Positions 1-7,356 of a stretch of DNA of 64,000 bases are shown here, piece by piece. How positions within the stretch are numbered: position 1 is the stretch's first letter; each line of letters opens with the position of its first letter. Source of the DNA: Prochlorococcus sp. AG-402-M18. Lineage in GTDB: Bacteria > Cyanobacteriota > Cyanobacteriia > PCC-6307 > Cyanobiaceae. The notes beneath the pieces are model-generated. The model did no database searches. It was not told the origin of the DNA and saw only the letters and a program-made list of their open reading frames with translations. The position numbers and the translations under genes are program-made. The stretch is from positions 62,001 through 126,000 of the forward strand of contig QCIQ01000001.1 in assembly GCA_003216595.1 (NCBI GenBank), in the 5' to 3' direction.

Positions 1-93
1 TTAAATGGTTTAATTGATAGCTATAAGAATGATTATCTATTAGCTAATCATGAACAAGTTGATTTTAGTTCTGATGAGTTTCTTTTTGATTGA
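1..93 (+). CDS. 3' end of a gene that starts before the window
   Basis: The first 30 codons read open in frame 1 and end at TGA 91-93. The encoded tail is polar and acidic and ends in EFLFD. No family can be recognised from so short a piece. It would converge on pgsA and overlap its 3' end by 29 bases, which is plausible in such a compact genome. The reading could also be chance, because AT-rich DNA often leaves 30 codons open. Confidence 0.45.
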   Translation, partial: LNGLIDSYKNDYLLANHEQVDFSSDEFLFD

Positions 94-637
94 AAATATA
101 TTTCATAGCAGAACTTAAAGTAAGAAAGAATGCTATCCAGAATGAAATATAGCCTATTTTATTAATAATATTAATGGTATTAATAGTACCCCAGCTTTTT
201 GGCCATAATAATAGAATAGTACTGGTGAATTGAAATGTAGTTTTAAATTTACCCTGAATTGATGCTGGACCACCTGAGGTCTTATCAGATCGCCAACTAG
301 TTATTAAGAGTTCCCTCGATATTATTAACCAGATAGCCCATAATGGTACCAGATTATCATGTACTAGCCAGATCATTGGACCAACAAGAAGTATCTTATC
401 TGCTAGAGGATCTAATCTCGCGCCAAAAACAGATTTATGATCATATTTACGTGCCAAATAACCGTCAAGAAAATCAGTAAGACCCGCTATCAAGATTAGG
501 CAAATAAAAACATCATTGTTACGATTGGTAAGTGAAATGATTATTGGTAAGCCTAGTATTATCCTTGATAGTGTCAATCCATTTATAATTATCGGCCATG
601 CAACAAATCTTTTCGAATTCATAATTTTCTTTTTCAT
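65..637 (-). CDS. pgsA: CDP-diacylglycerol--glycerol-3-phosphate 3-phosphatidyltransferase
   Basis: This 190-residue membrane enzyme transfers phosphatidyl from CDP-diacylglycerol to glycerol-3-phosphate, the committed step to phosphatidylglycerol, a lipid that thylakoid photosystems require. The CDP-alcohol phosphotransferase signature is complete around residues 54-80: DFLDGYLAR, then a glycine, then DPLAD, fitting DG-x2-AR-x8-G-x3-D-x3-D. Several hydrophobic segments follow, as expected. Length is normal for PgsA. A second ATG lies five codons downstream, so the start could be slightly shorter. The gene stands alone and is convergent with the partial gene before it. Confidence 0.93.
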   Translation of the reverse strand: MKKKIMNSKRFVAWPIIINGLTLSRIILGLPIIISLTNRNNDVFICLILIAGLTDFLDGYLARKYDHKSVFGARLDPLADKILLVGPMIWLVHDNLVPLWAIWLIISRELLITSWRSDKTSGGPASIQGKFKTTFQFTSTILLLWPKSWGTINTINIINKIGYISFWIAFFLTLSSAMKYIFNQKETHQN

Positions 638-734
638 TTCAATTTGAATTTTACGTAGTAAATTTGTTTAAAATCCTTAAGCATAGAGCATCTATAACCT
701 ACTATATTATACTAACAATTAACAGAGTAAAACT

Positions 735-815
735 ATGACTACATTTCTTATTCTCATGTTTTTCTTATCATTAGGTGCAATGGCAATTATTGTAAGGAAA
801 TTAGATCAAGAATGA
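735..815 (+). CDS. 26-residue single-span membrane peptide
   Basis: An ATG opens a 26-codon frame encoding a hydrophobic stretch (FLILMFFLSLGAMAIIV) followed by a short charged tail (RKLDQE). This is the usual form of tiny photosynthetic-complex subunits and other cyanobacterial micropeptides. A TATATTATACT-like -10 region lies about 25-35 bases upstream. It does not match the photosystem or cytochrome b6f small subunits I can recall, so no function is assigned. Its position before the PPC-glutaredoxin gene allows cotranscription. Confidence 0.5.
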   Translation: MTTFLILMFFLSLGAMAIIVRKLDQE

Positions 816-848
816 CTTAAAAGTTTAATTACTAATAATATTAATATT

Positions 849-1460
849 ATGGAACATTATTTTTACAATTTTTCTACCGGTGTAGATGTTTATAATTCAT
901 TAAATGAGTTGCATCGACATCATAACTGTACATCATTTTTAATAAGCGCTGTTGGTGATCTTTCAAAAGTTTCATTAAAATGTCCTTTAAATGATAAACC
1001 TATAATTTTTGAAAAGAAATTAGAAATAATAACTTTAAGCGGTTATTTAAGATCAACCGAGTCTCATATTCACATAAGTGTATCTGATGAAAATTGCAAC
1101 ATATTTGGCGGGCATCTTCTTTCTGGAACAATTGTGCTCAAATCATTAGATGTGTTAATTGGCGTAATCCCTAATCTTAATAAGACATCAATAGAAACTT
1201 TCAGAAATAATCCTGTAAATGTTGATATTTATATTCTGCCTGATTGCCCTTGGTCTAAAAGAGCTCTTAAACTTCTTGATTCTTTTCATATAAAATATAA
1301 TTCTTATATAATTACTAATGATGAAGAATTTAAAAAGATTAGAAAAATAACTTCTATTTCTACTTTTCCACAAATATTTATAAAGGATCAATTTATTGGT
1401 GGATATTCTGAACTTTCAAATCTATCTGTCAATGGCGATTTGATGGAAATTATTAATTAA
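849..1460 (+). CDS. PPC (DUF296) domain fused to a CPWS glutaredoxin domain
   Basis: Residues 1 to about 110 resemble the PPC/DUF296 fold: a SHIHISV strand followed by a GGHLLSG turn, the conserved HxH and GGHL features of that family. Residues about 125-203 form a glutaredoxin-like domain, with CPWS at the active-site position, TFPQ carrying the cis-proline, and a GGYSEL glutathione-site motif. The second active-site cysteine is serine, so a monothiol mechanism is expected. PPC proteins in bacteria are small trimers of unclear role; in plants the domain accompanies AT-hooks. The fusion suggests redox control of whatever the PPC part binds, which is inference. Confidence 0.75.
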   Translation: MEHYFYNFSTGVDVYNSLNELHRHHNCTSFLISAVGDLSKVSLKCPLNDKPIIFEKKLEIITLSGYLRSTESHIHISVSDENCNIFGGHLLSGTIVLKSLDVLIGVIPNLNKTSIETFRNNPVNVDIYILPDCPWSKRALKLLDSFHIKYNSYIITNDEEFKKIRKITSISTFPQIFIKDQFIGGYSELSNLSVNGDLMEIIN

Positions 1461-1681
1461 TTCCTTTTTTTGAATAATTATCTTCTATATTTTATATTTC
1501 TATTTAATTATAAAATCTTAATAAACACTCTTAAATATTCGAATAATATATCAAATAACTATCACTCACTACTACTATTAGCATATGTTATGTCTACTCT
1601 ATTAGATGTTTTTTTTTGCTCATATTTATAGATTTATTGTTTGTCTTTACTAGATTTATGGTATACAGATAAATATAATTT

Positions 1682-2569
1682 ATGGATGATCTTTTATCTA
1701 TTAAGCCTCTATGTGATAAAGATATCGATTTTGTTACTGAAATATCTAGGAAAGAAGGTTTTGCTCCAGGGGTTGGTGATTTAGGTATCTATCAAAATAC
1801 TGACAAACAGGGGCTTTGGGTTGGTTGGTTAAATGACAATCCTATTGGCTGCATTGCAGGTGTTCGATATAATCAAAACTATGGATTCCTTGGCTTGTTT
1901 TTAGTAATTGAGAAGTATAGAGGTAGAGGTTTTGGACTTCAGCTTTGGAAAAAGGCTTTAAGTCATTTAAGTGATTTACCATGTGTTGGTTTAGAGGCAG
2001 CACCAGATAGAATTACTGATTACTCAAAATGGGGCTTTACGATTTCCTCGAAAACAACTAGATGGCAATGGTTGGGCGATGGAAAATTACTTGATGAAAA
2101 CTCTATGAATGATGACTTAGCTAATTTCATCTTTGTTGAAGGCTCTTCGATACCACAGGACGCCGTAGAAAAATTTGACGAAAAAAGAGAAACAACTCCT
2201 AGACCTCATTTTTTATCGAATTGGCTGAATCATCCAGCTGGAAAGGTAATAGCAGTTATTGATAAGGAAAAACGATGTCATGGTTTCGGTCGAATAAGAC
2301 CATGTCTTTTACAAAACGGAGATGGATGGAGAATCGGTCCTTTAATGGCAGATACTCCTAAGCTTTTAAAAATTTTATTGAAGAAATTAATTCTGAGCCA
2401 TCCTGGATTGATAATTATCGACGCCCCTGGCCTCAATAAGTCCGCTTCTGAAGTTTTTAAGAAACTAGGTTTCAAATCAGAATCTGAAACTTTCAGGATG
2501 TATAGAGGTTCTCAACCTCCTGTTTCTATGAATGATGTATATGGCTTGGCTTGCTTGGAGTTGGGTTAA
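1682..2569 (+). CDS. two-domain GNAT N-acetyltransferase
   Basis: This 295-residue protein has an N-terminal GNAT domain whose acetyl-CoA loop is seen as EKYRGRGFGLQLW near residue 80 (R/Q-x-x-G-x-G/A type). A C-terminal part of about 130 residues (GFGRIRP, then DAPGLNKSASEVFKKLGF) resembles the second GNAT-like domain (Acetyltransf_18) of YitH-like proteins. Substrate cannot be inferred. It is monocistronic: a 221-base AT-rich gap precedes it and the next gene is convergent. Start ATG is at 1682. Confidence 0.8.
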   Translation: MDDLLSIKPLCDKDIDFVTEISRKEGFAPGVGDLGIYQNTDKQGLWVGWLNDNPIGCIAGVRYNQNYGFLGLFLVIEKYRGRGFGLQLWKKALSHLSDLPCVGLEAAPDRITDYSKWGFTISSKTTRWQWLGDGKLLDENSMNDDLANFIFVEGSSIPQDAVEKFDEKRETTPRPHFLSNWLNHPAGKVIAVIDKEKRCHGFGRIRPCLLQNGDGWRIGPLMADTPKLLKILLKKLILSHPGLIIIDAPGLNKSASEVFKKLGFKSESETFRMYRGSQPPVSMNDVYGLACLELG

Positions 2570-2581
2570 GACTTTCCTTGT

Positions 2582-2785
2582 TCATCTATTGGAATTTGAT
2601 TTCCCTCTGTGAATTTGTTTTTCCTCATTTAATTGAGTTTCTAATTGATCAATAAGTGTCGTAACTAATGATTGAAATTCTGGTTGACATCCTCTGAAGG
2701 CAGCTTTATGTCTTATTGATTCGTTCCTTGTCCTTAGATCAGTAAGCATTAGCTGCAACGCGTCAATTTTAGCGTTGGTGTTCAT
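2582..2785 (-). CDS. hypothetical protein, 67 residues
   Basis: A short soluble helical protein with a heptad-like pattern in the middle (LQLMLTDLRTRNESI and LVTTLIDQLETQL) and a charged C-terminus. It looks like a small coiled-coil or helical-hairpin protein. The frame lies between convergent genes with little spare DNA, which favours a real gene. I recognise no family. Confidence 0.6.
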   Translation of the reverse strand: MNTNAKIDALQLMLTDLRTRNESIRHKAAFRGCQPEFQSLVTTLIDQLETQLNEEKQIHRGKSNSNR

Positions 2786-2806
2786 AGCGAATTTTAGTTT
2801 TTATAG

Positions 2807-3475
2807 TCAAATACTAAACGTCTTTATTGCCTTACTCATATTTGTTTTGGGATTCACTTCGCTACTAGTAATCTCGATGATTTTTTCGATCGAATTTTTT
2901 GTTTTTAAAGCTTCTATACAGGCTTTTGCAACTAGTCTTCTGGGAATTGAACCTTTTTCTTGAGTTTTTTCACCAGAAAACAATATGTTCTGATTTTTTA
3001 AGTTGGTTTCATTCTCATTTAAACCTCCTGGACGTATAACAGTCCAATCAAGCCCGCTTTGTTGAAGTGATTTCTCACCTAATCTTTTCCAGATAAGTAT
3101 GAGACCAAATAAATTTAGAGGGTGTATCAACTTTCCAGCACATAGTGAACTAACAAGAACAACCCTTTTTAACTTTTGTCTCTTACAGCTTTCAACTTGT
3201 TTTTTAATATTTAAATAATCTACTTTTGCTGGACCTGTTAAATCGACAGATGGCCTCGCACCAGTTGCTATTACTAGGCTCTCGCAACCTTGCAAGGCAT
3301 AATCAAGTGTGACTCCATTAGTCTCCGACAATACATACCTTTCACAACTTTTTAACGAATCAGGTATCTCAGATTTTGATCTAACTATCAATCTCACCTC
3401 ATATCCAGATAATCTTGCTTCTTCTGCTACTCGAAAACCTGTTTTCCCCGAAGCTCCTGTTATGGCTAATTTCAT
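2807..3475 (-). CDS. NAD(P)-binding SDR/NmrA-like protein
   Basis: The chosen ATG at 3475 places the Rossmann motif at the extreme N-terminus (MKLAITGASGKTG, fitting GxxGxxG), as in atypical short-chain dehydrogenases of the Ycf39/NmrA type. An upstream start would add 11 residues with no family support. Later features are VLVSSLCAG (catalytic-serine strand position) and WTVIRPGGL, a typical element of SDR_a5-like proteins. No YxxxK is evident, so it may bind NAD(P) without being a classical oxidoreductase. Plant and cyanobacterial relatives act in photosystem assembly or as chaperones; the role here is unproven. Confidence 0.8.
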   Translation of the reverse strand: MKLAITGASGKTGFRVAEEARLSGYEVRLIVRSKSEIPDSLKSCERYVLSETNGVTLDYALQGCESLVIATGARPSVDLTGPAKVDYLNIKKQVESCKRQKLKRVVLVSSLCAGKLIHPLNLFGLILIWKRLGEKSLQQSGLDWTVIRPGGLNENETNLKNQNILFSGEKTQEKGSIPRRLVAKACIEALKTKNSIEKIIEITSSEVNPKTNMSKAIKTFSI

Positions 3476-3552
3476 TAGAATTAAATTTCTTTGATATGTT
3501 TCTAGCAAGAAATAGTCACTTTTGTTGAGATAATAAAATTAATAGATTATTA

Positions 3553-4206
3553 TTAAGCCTTTGAACAAATAATTGGTTTCTTTCTATTAGGATAAAGTTC
3601 CTTGCACAATTCACATATTGTCCCATTACATGCTCTCGCTGAACAATACTCTCTTCCGTAAAATATAATTTGTAGATGTAACTTATTCCAAAGATTCTTT
3701 GGAAATAATCTTTTTAGATCCTTTTCCGTTTGGATAACATTCTTACCTGACGTTAATCCCCATCTTTGAGATAATCTATGTATGTGAGTATCTACAGGGA
3801 ATGTTGGGACCCCAAATACTTGGGACATAACAACACTTGCAGTCTTGTGACCAACTCCAGGGAGTGACTCAAGATCATGAAATGTATTTGGAACTATATT
3901 ATTGAATTTTTCAATAATAATCTTTGATAGTTTATAAGTATTTTTAGCTTTTGTTTTTGCAAGTCCAAGTTGTTTTATATAACTATAAATTTTCTGTTCA
4001 CCTAATTTATACATTGCCTCAGCAGATGGGGCAACTTTAAAAAGTTCTTTAGTTAATTCATTAACTTTCTTGTCCGTTGATTGTGCACTCAATAAAACTG
4101 CTATGAGCAGCGTGAAGCCGTTTTGATGATCCAAGGGTATAGGTGTCTCAGGATATATTTCTTCGAGTCTCTTAATTATTATTTTTACCCTTTCGTTTTT
4201 TTTCAT
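3553..4206 (-). CDS. nth: endonuclease III (DNA glycosylase/AP lyase)
   Basis: Base-excision repair enzyme for oxidised pyrimidines, 217 residues. The helix-hairpin-helix LPGVGHKTA carries the catalytic lysine near residue 121, and the catalytic aspartate is near 139 in FPVDTHIHRL, matching E. coli K120/D138. The C-terminal tail has cysteines for an iron-sulfur cluster, but their spacing is not the C-x6-C-x2-C-x5-C of E. coli Nth. Cysteines follow in the order C-x4-C-x4-C-x2-C-x12-C. This may be a lineage variant of the cluster loop. Confidence 0.92.
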   Translation of the reverse strand: MKKNERVKIIIKRLEEIYPETPIPLDHQNGFTLLIAVLLSAQSTDKKVNELTKELFKVAPSAEAMYKLGEQKIYSYIKQLGLAKTKAKNTYKLSKIIIEKFNNIVPNTFHDLESLPGVGHKTASVVMSQVFGVPTFPVDTHIHRLSQRWGLTSGKNVIQTEKDLKRLFPKNLWNKLHLQIIFYGREYCSARACNGTICELCKELYPNRKKPIICSKA

Positions 4207-4395
4207 TGCAGAATTAATATATTTGGCTATAAATTTACCTAATTAAAACCCTATGATCCGAAGCCAAAGACTTTAATAAAAAGCAACGCGTATCATTTTA
4301 TACTTAGATCTGTAGTTTTTGTCCATTCATTTTTTTCTTTTGTGGTTGGTTTGTCTTTAATGGATTTCTAGTGAATAGAATAAGCAAAAATAGTT

Positions 4396-5457
4396 TTGGT
4401 GAATACTGAACTAGAAATCCATAATCTATGGCATGAATTTAAACCTTATGAAAATAATAATTGGGTTCTAAAGGATATTAATTTTTCTCTACATCCTGGA
4501 GAATTAGTTGGTTTGCTTGGTCCCTCGGGTTGTGGAAAGACTACCCTTCTAAGATTAATAGCAGGTTTTGAAAAGCCTAAGCGTGGACTAATAAAAAGAA
4601 ATGGGCAAATAATCTCAAATAATCATTATCTTCTCTCTCCCGAGCGAAGGCGAATAGGTATGGTTTTTCAAGACTATGCTCTTTTCCCTCATTTAAATGT
4701 TTGGGATAATGTTTGCTTTGGCATAAATAAGAAAGAACAATCTATAAAGAGAGCAAACTGGCTATTGAATTTATTAGATATTTCTGAATTTAAAAATAGA
4801 TACCCTCACGAACTTTCAGGTGGACAGAGTCAAAGAGTTGCTTTAGCTCGAGCCCTTGCTCCTGGTACTTCTTTGGTTTTGCTTGATGAACCTTTTTGTT
4901 CCTTAGATGTTGAAGTGAGATCTAGATTGAGATCAGAACTATCTTCTGTTTTAAAATCCTGCTCGGCAACTGCAGTGTTAGTAACTCACGATCCTCATGA
5001 AGCATTAGCTATTTGTGATCGTGTTGCTGTCTTAAGAAGTGGTGAAATTCAGCAATTCTCAACTCCTTTTGAGATTGTTTCAAGCCCTTCAAATAATTTT
5101 GTAGGTCATTTTGTATTGCAAAAGAATATTTTGCCTATTCAATATATTAACGATTCCTATTCTACATGTATTGGTAAATTGAATGTACCTGTTGATACAC
5201 CGATCTCATCAAAATCAGTTTGTATGTTCGATAAAAGTTCTATTCGAATACGACCTTGTTCAAATGCTATTTTTACAGTTGTATCAAAAGAATATCGTAT
5301 CAATCATTATTTATATACTGTTATTAGTGGTAGCCTAAAGTTAAGATCTGAGATGAGCTTGGATACAAGTTTATCTGTTGGAGATAAATGTAAGGTTGAA
5401 ACAATTGATGAAAAAACTTTTCTAGTTCTTCCGGAAAATATTAAATCAAAATTCTAA
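4396..5457 (+). CDS. ABC transporter ATP-binding protein, FutC/FbpC-like
   Basis: ATPase of 353 residues with the nucleotide-binding domain in residues 1-240: Walker A GPSGCGKTT, Q-loop VFQDYALFPH, signature LSGGQSQRVALARA, Walker B LVLLDEPF and an H-loop histidine in THDPHEA. The remaining 110 residues resemble the TOBE-like regulatory extension of ferric-iron and spermidine importers. The adjacent ferritin and Crp-type regulator support iron(III) import (FutC), but no permease or binding protein is beside it. The start is TTG, with an in-frame GTG one codon later; neither has a clear ribosome-binding site. Confidence 0.85.
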   Translation: MVNTELEIHNLWHEFKPYENNNWVLKDINFSLHPGELVGLLGPSGCGKTTLLRLIAGFEKPKRGLIKRNGQIISNNHYLLSPERRRIGMVFQDYALFPHLNVWDNVCFGINKKEQSIKRANWLLNLLDISEFKNRYPHELSGGQSQRVALARALAPGTSLVLLDEPFCSLDVEVRSRLRSELSSVLKSCSATAVLVTHDPHEALAICDRVAVLRSGEIQQFSTPFEIVSSPSNNFVGHFVLQKNILPIQYINDSYSTCIGKLNVPVDTPISSKSVCMFDKSSIRIRPCSNAIFTVVSKEYRINHYLYTVISGSLKLRSEMSLDTSLSVGDKCKVETIDEKTFLVLPENIKSKF

Positions 5458-5504
5458 ATATTTTTACGTTTAATATAAATATATTTAATTAATTTTGAAG
5501 CAAT

Positions 5505-5519
5505 TGAGATTCATTATCA
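5505..5519. promoter_or_regulatory. Fur-box-like site upstream of ferritin
   Basis: TGAGATTCATTATCA matches the core of the Fur consensus TGATAATnATTATCA at all but two of the defined positions. It lies about 115 bases before the ferritin ATG. Ferric uptake regulators bind such 7-1-7 palindromes. The placement next to an iron-storage gene supports the call, but AT-rich DNA produces near matches by chance. Confidence 0.45.
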
Positions 5520-5555
5520 AATAAATAAATTTAAAATTTTAGTTTAGAAACAACA

Positions 5556-5581
5556 AAATGATACAAAAAGAGTTATCATTT
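5556..5581. promoter_or_regulatory. perfect 8-bp inverted repeat before ferritin
   Basis: AAATGATA at 5556-5563 and TATCATTT at 5574-5581 are exact reverse complements separated by 10 bases, so like positions sit about 1.7 helical turns apart. The element ends 51 bases before the ferritin start, in the expected promoter region. The half-site ATGATA resembles Fur half-sites. It could bind Fur or the neighbouring Crp-type regulator. Confidence 0.4.
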
Positions 5582-5632
5582 AATAGAACAAAAAATTAGT
5601 TTTTGCGTTCTCTGACCTAGCTTTTTTTTGTT

Positions 5633-6184
5633 ATGCAATCAGCGACATCTAATTCAATTGGTCTTAACGTGGGTCCTTCAGGTCGTGCAATTGCACAACC
5701 GATGGATGTTGATCTGCTTGAGGCTCTATATCAACATACATCTCTTGAAAGGGTTTCTAGTGCTCAATATTTAGCAATGTCCCTTTGGTTCTTAGAAAGA
5801 GAGCTAAGAGGATTTTCTTCATTTTTCAAGAAAGAGTCTTTATCTGAGCAGGAGCATGGATTTAACTTCGCAAAATATATTATTGCTCGAGGTCAAACTG
5901 TTGAACTTGATGAAGTAGCTAAACCAATACAAGATTGGAAGACAGTCAATGAATTAGTTACCTTATCTTTCCAAATGGAGGCTGACGTAACAACCTCTGT
6001 TCAACAACTTTATTCAATGGCAGAGAGATTAAATGATACTCGCACTACTGTTTTTCTAGATCCAGTAATAGATGAGCAAATTAAATCAGAAGATGAAATG
6101 GCTTATCTATTAGGTAAAGTGAAATTTGCTAATAACGATCCTTCAGCGTTGTTTATTATTGATAATGAATTAAACATTAATTAA
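5633..6184 (+). CDS. ferritin
   Basis: A 183-residue four-helix-bundle ferritin that oxidises ferrous iron and stores it in a 24-subunit shell. Iron-site residues are visible: a glutamate in the first helix (TSLERVSSAQYL), the E-x-x-H pair in SEQEHGFNF near residues 72-75, and a glutamate in FQMEADVT near 117. An N-terminal extension of about 25 residues precedes the bundle. The upstream Fur-box-like site and inverted repeat suggest iron-dependent control. It follows the FutC-like ATPase by 175 bases and is convergent with the next genes. Confidence 0.88.
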   Translation: MQSATSNSIGLNVGPSGRAIAQPMDVDLLEALYQHTSLERVSSAQYLAMSLWFLERELRGFSSFFKKESLSEQEHGFNFAKYIIARGQTVELDEVAKPIQDWKTVNELVTLSFQMEADVTTSVQQLYSMAERLNDTRTTVFLDPVIDEQIKSEDEMAYLLGKVKFANNDPSALFIIDNELNIN

Positions 6185-6204
6185 ATATATTTTTTAACAT
6201 TTAC

Positions 6205-6486
6205 TTATATTTCTTGAAAAGAATTAGACCTTTTAGTTAGTTCCAGCAGAAACTCTAATGATAAATCCTGTGAATTTATTCTGAACATACTTTCAGCTAT
6301 GTATAGTATCTTTATCCTATTTTTATTTAGTTTATCAAGTTCTATCTTTAATCTTTTTGATAGAGTTTTATTATGACAAGTTTTAAGTGAGCTATTAATG
6401 TTTGTTGATCTATTTTTTATATACTCTATCTCTTTGCAGAGTGAAAAAACTATAGATTCGGAATAGGGAAATAGATTATTATTCAT
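6205..6486 (-). CDS. hypothetical helical protein downstream of the Crp-type regulator
   Basis: A 93-residue soluble, lysine- and asparagine-rich protein with helical periodicity and no recognisable motif. It starts 5 bases after the regulator's stop codon on the same strand, so the two are almost certainly cotranscribed. That makes it a candidate partner or target of the regulator. No family is recognised. Confidence 0.6.
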   Translation of the reverse strand: MNNNLFPYSESIVFSLCKEIEYIKNRSTNINSSLKTCHNKTLSKRLKIELDKLNKNRIKILYIAESMFRINSQDLSLEFLLELTKRSNSFQEI

Positions 6487-6491
6487 TATTT

Positions 6492-7088
6492 TTATGCTGT
6501 TAATGGTGATGACTCAATGAATTCAGGGGAAAGACTTAGAGTTGGATCACCTGATGGTGCTTTTAGTAAGTCTGCTGTTCTCAGCCTTGAAATTAAACGA
6601 GTAGAAGTAACCCTGGTCGATCCAATTAGCTCTCCAATCCTTTCATGAGTAAGTCGGAATGGTAATTGGCACCAATCACCACATCTTCTTCCAAGTCGGT
6701 TAACTAACAAAGCAAATAAAGCTTGAAGTCTTTGTTCGGCATTTCCTAAGTGTCTTATTCTAAGAAGCTGAAGAGTCCACTCGTTGACTGCATCATATCC
6801 TCCAGCCTCAACTGTTGTTTCTGCATCACTCACAAAGCAAAGAGGGGTTAAAGCCTCTACGCATACGCCTTCACTGCAAAGCCGGTCTGTTCTTAATTGG
6901 TCACCTGACTGTAAAAAAGCCAATGTCATTCCTTCTGTTTCTTCACAAGGGCAATAAACACGAGCTATACCATCCAAAACTTCCAAGCAAGTATCTCCTC
7001 TCCTTGAAGAAGGATCTATTAGCACCGATTGTCCTGTTGCCATTCGAACAGCTGATGAGGGTGTCTCGGCGTAGCTTCTAAAGCTCAT
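6492..7088 (-). CDS. Crp/Fnr-family transcriptional regulator
   Basis: A 198-residue regulator. Residues about 15-105 form a reduced cupin-like sensor domain without the phosphate-binding arginine/serine cassette expected of a cAMP receptor. Residues about 120-190 form the Crp helix-turn-helix, with the recognition segment LTHERIGELIGSTRVTSTRLISRL matching the HTH_Crp pattern. The sensor half contains several cysteines (ARVYCPCEETEG, LCSEGVCVE), which might bind a metal or cluster; this is inference. Being beside ferritin and pcb suggests iron-linked regulation. Its base composition looks less AT-rich than its neighbours. Confidence 0.82.
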   Translation of the reverse strand: MSFRSYAETPSSAVRMATGQSVLIDPSSRRGDTCLEVLDGIARVYCPCEETEGMTLAFLQSGDQLRTDRLCSEGVCVEALTPLCFVSDAETTVEAGGYDAVNEWTLQLLRIRHLGNAEQRLQALFALLVNRLGRRCGDWCQLPFRLTHERIGELIGSTRVTSTRLISRLRTADLLKAPSGDPTLSLSPEFIESSPLTA

Positions 7089-7171
7089 TGAAACTAAAAG
7101 GAGCTTAATGGATTTCTAATTTACACAAAATTTATATCCTTTTGCAACCGATTCTCAATAGCAACAAGCTC

Positions 7172-7190
7172 TTGAGACTTTTTGTCTCAA
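7172..7190. promoter_or_regulatory. palindrome upstream of the Crp-type regulator
   Basis: TTGAGAC, five T, then GTCTCAA form a perfect 7-bp inverted repeat centred about 93 bases before the regulator start. Crp/Fnr proteins bind two-fold symmetric sites of similar size (for example TTGAT-N4-ATCAA), so an autoregulatory operator is plausible. A transcript hairpin is the alternative. Confidence 0.4.
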
Positions 7191-7305
7191 TAGGTATAAA
7201 AAAGCACATCAACTGGCAATCTTTTATCCAAATTTAGATTTTTGAGTTAGTTAATTGTGACATTAGTGCGAGTAGTTTTGTAATTATTTCTACTAAATAG
7301 CGCAT

Positions 7306-7335
7306 AAAAAAAGGCCCGCATGCGGGCCTTTTTTT
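7306..7335 (-). terminator. rho-independent terminator of pcb
   Basis: AAGGCCCGCA at 7311-7320 and TGCGGGCCTT at 7321-7330 form a perfect GC-rich palindrome flanked by A and T runs, 22 bases after the pcb stop. Both strands have a U-tract, so it could act in either direction. With almost no unpaired loop, the real hairpin would open the central bases. Confidence 0.85.
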
Positions 7336-7356
7336 GTTCACTAATGAAATTAATAA

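Noticed and set aside
2278-2475. Minus-strand frame within the GNAT gene
   Set aside because: It is the shadow of a strong coding frame and contains no recognisable features.
7306-7335. GC-rich palindrome as a regulator site
   Set aside because: The flanking A and T runs and its position just after pcb make a terminator the simpler reading.
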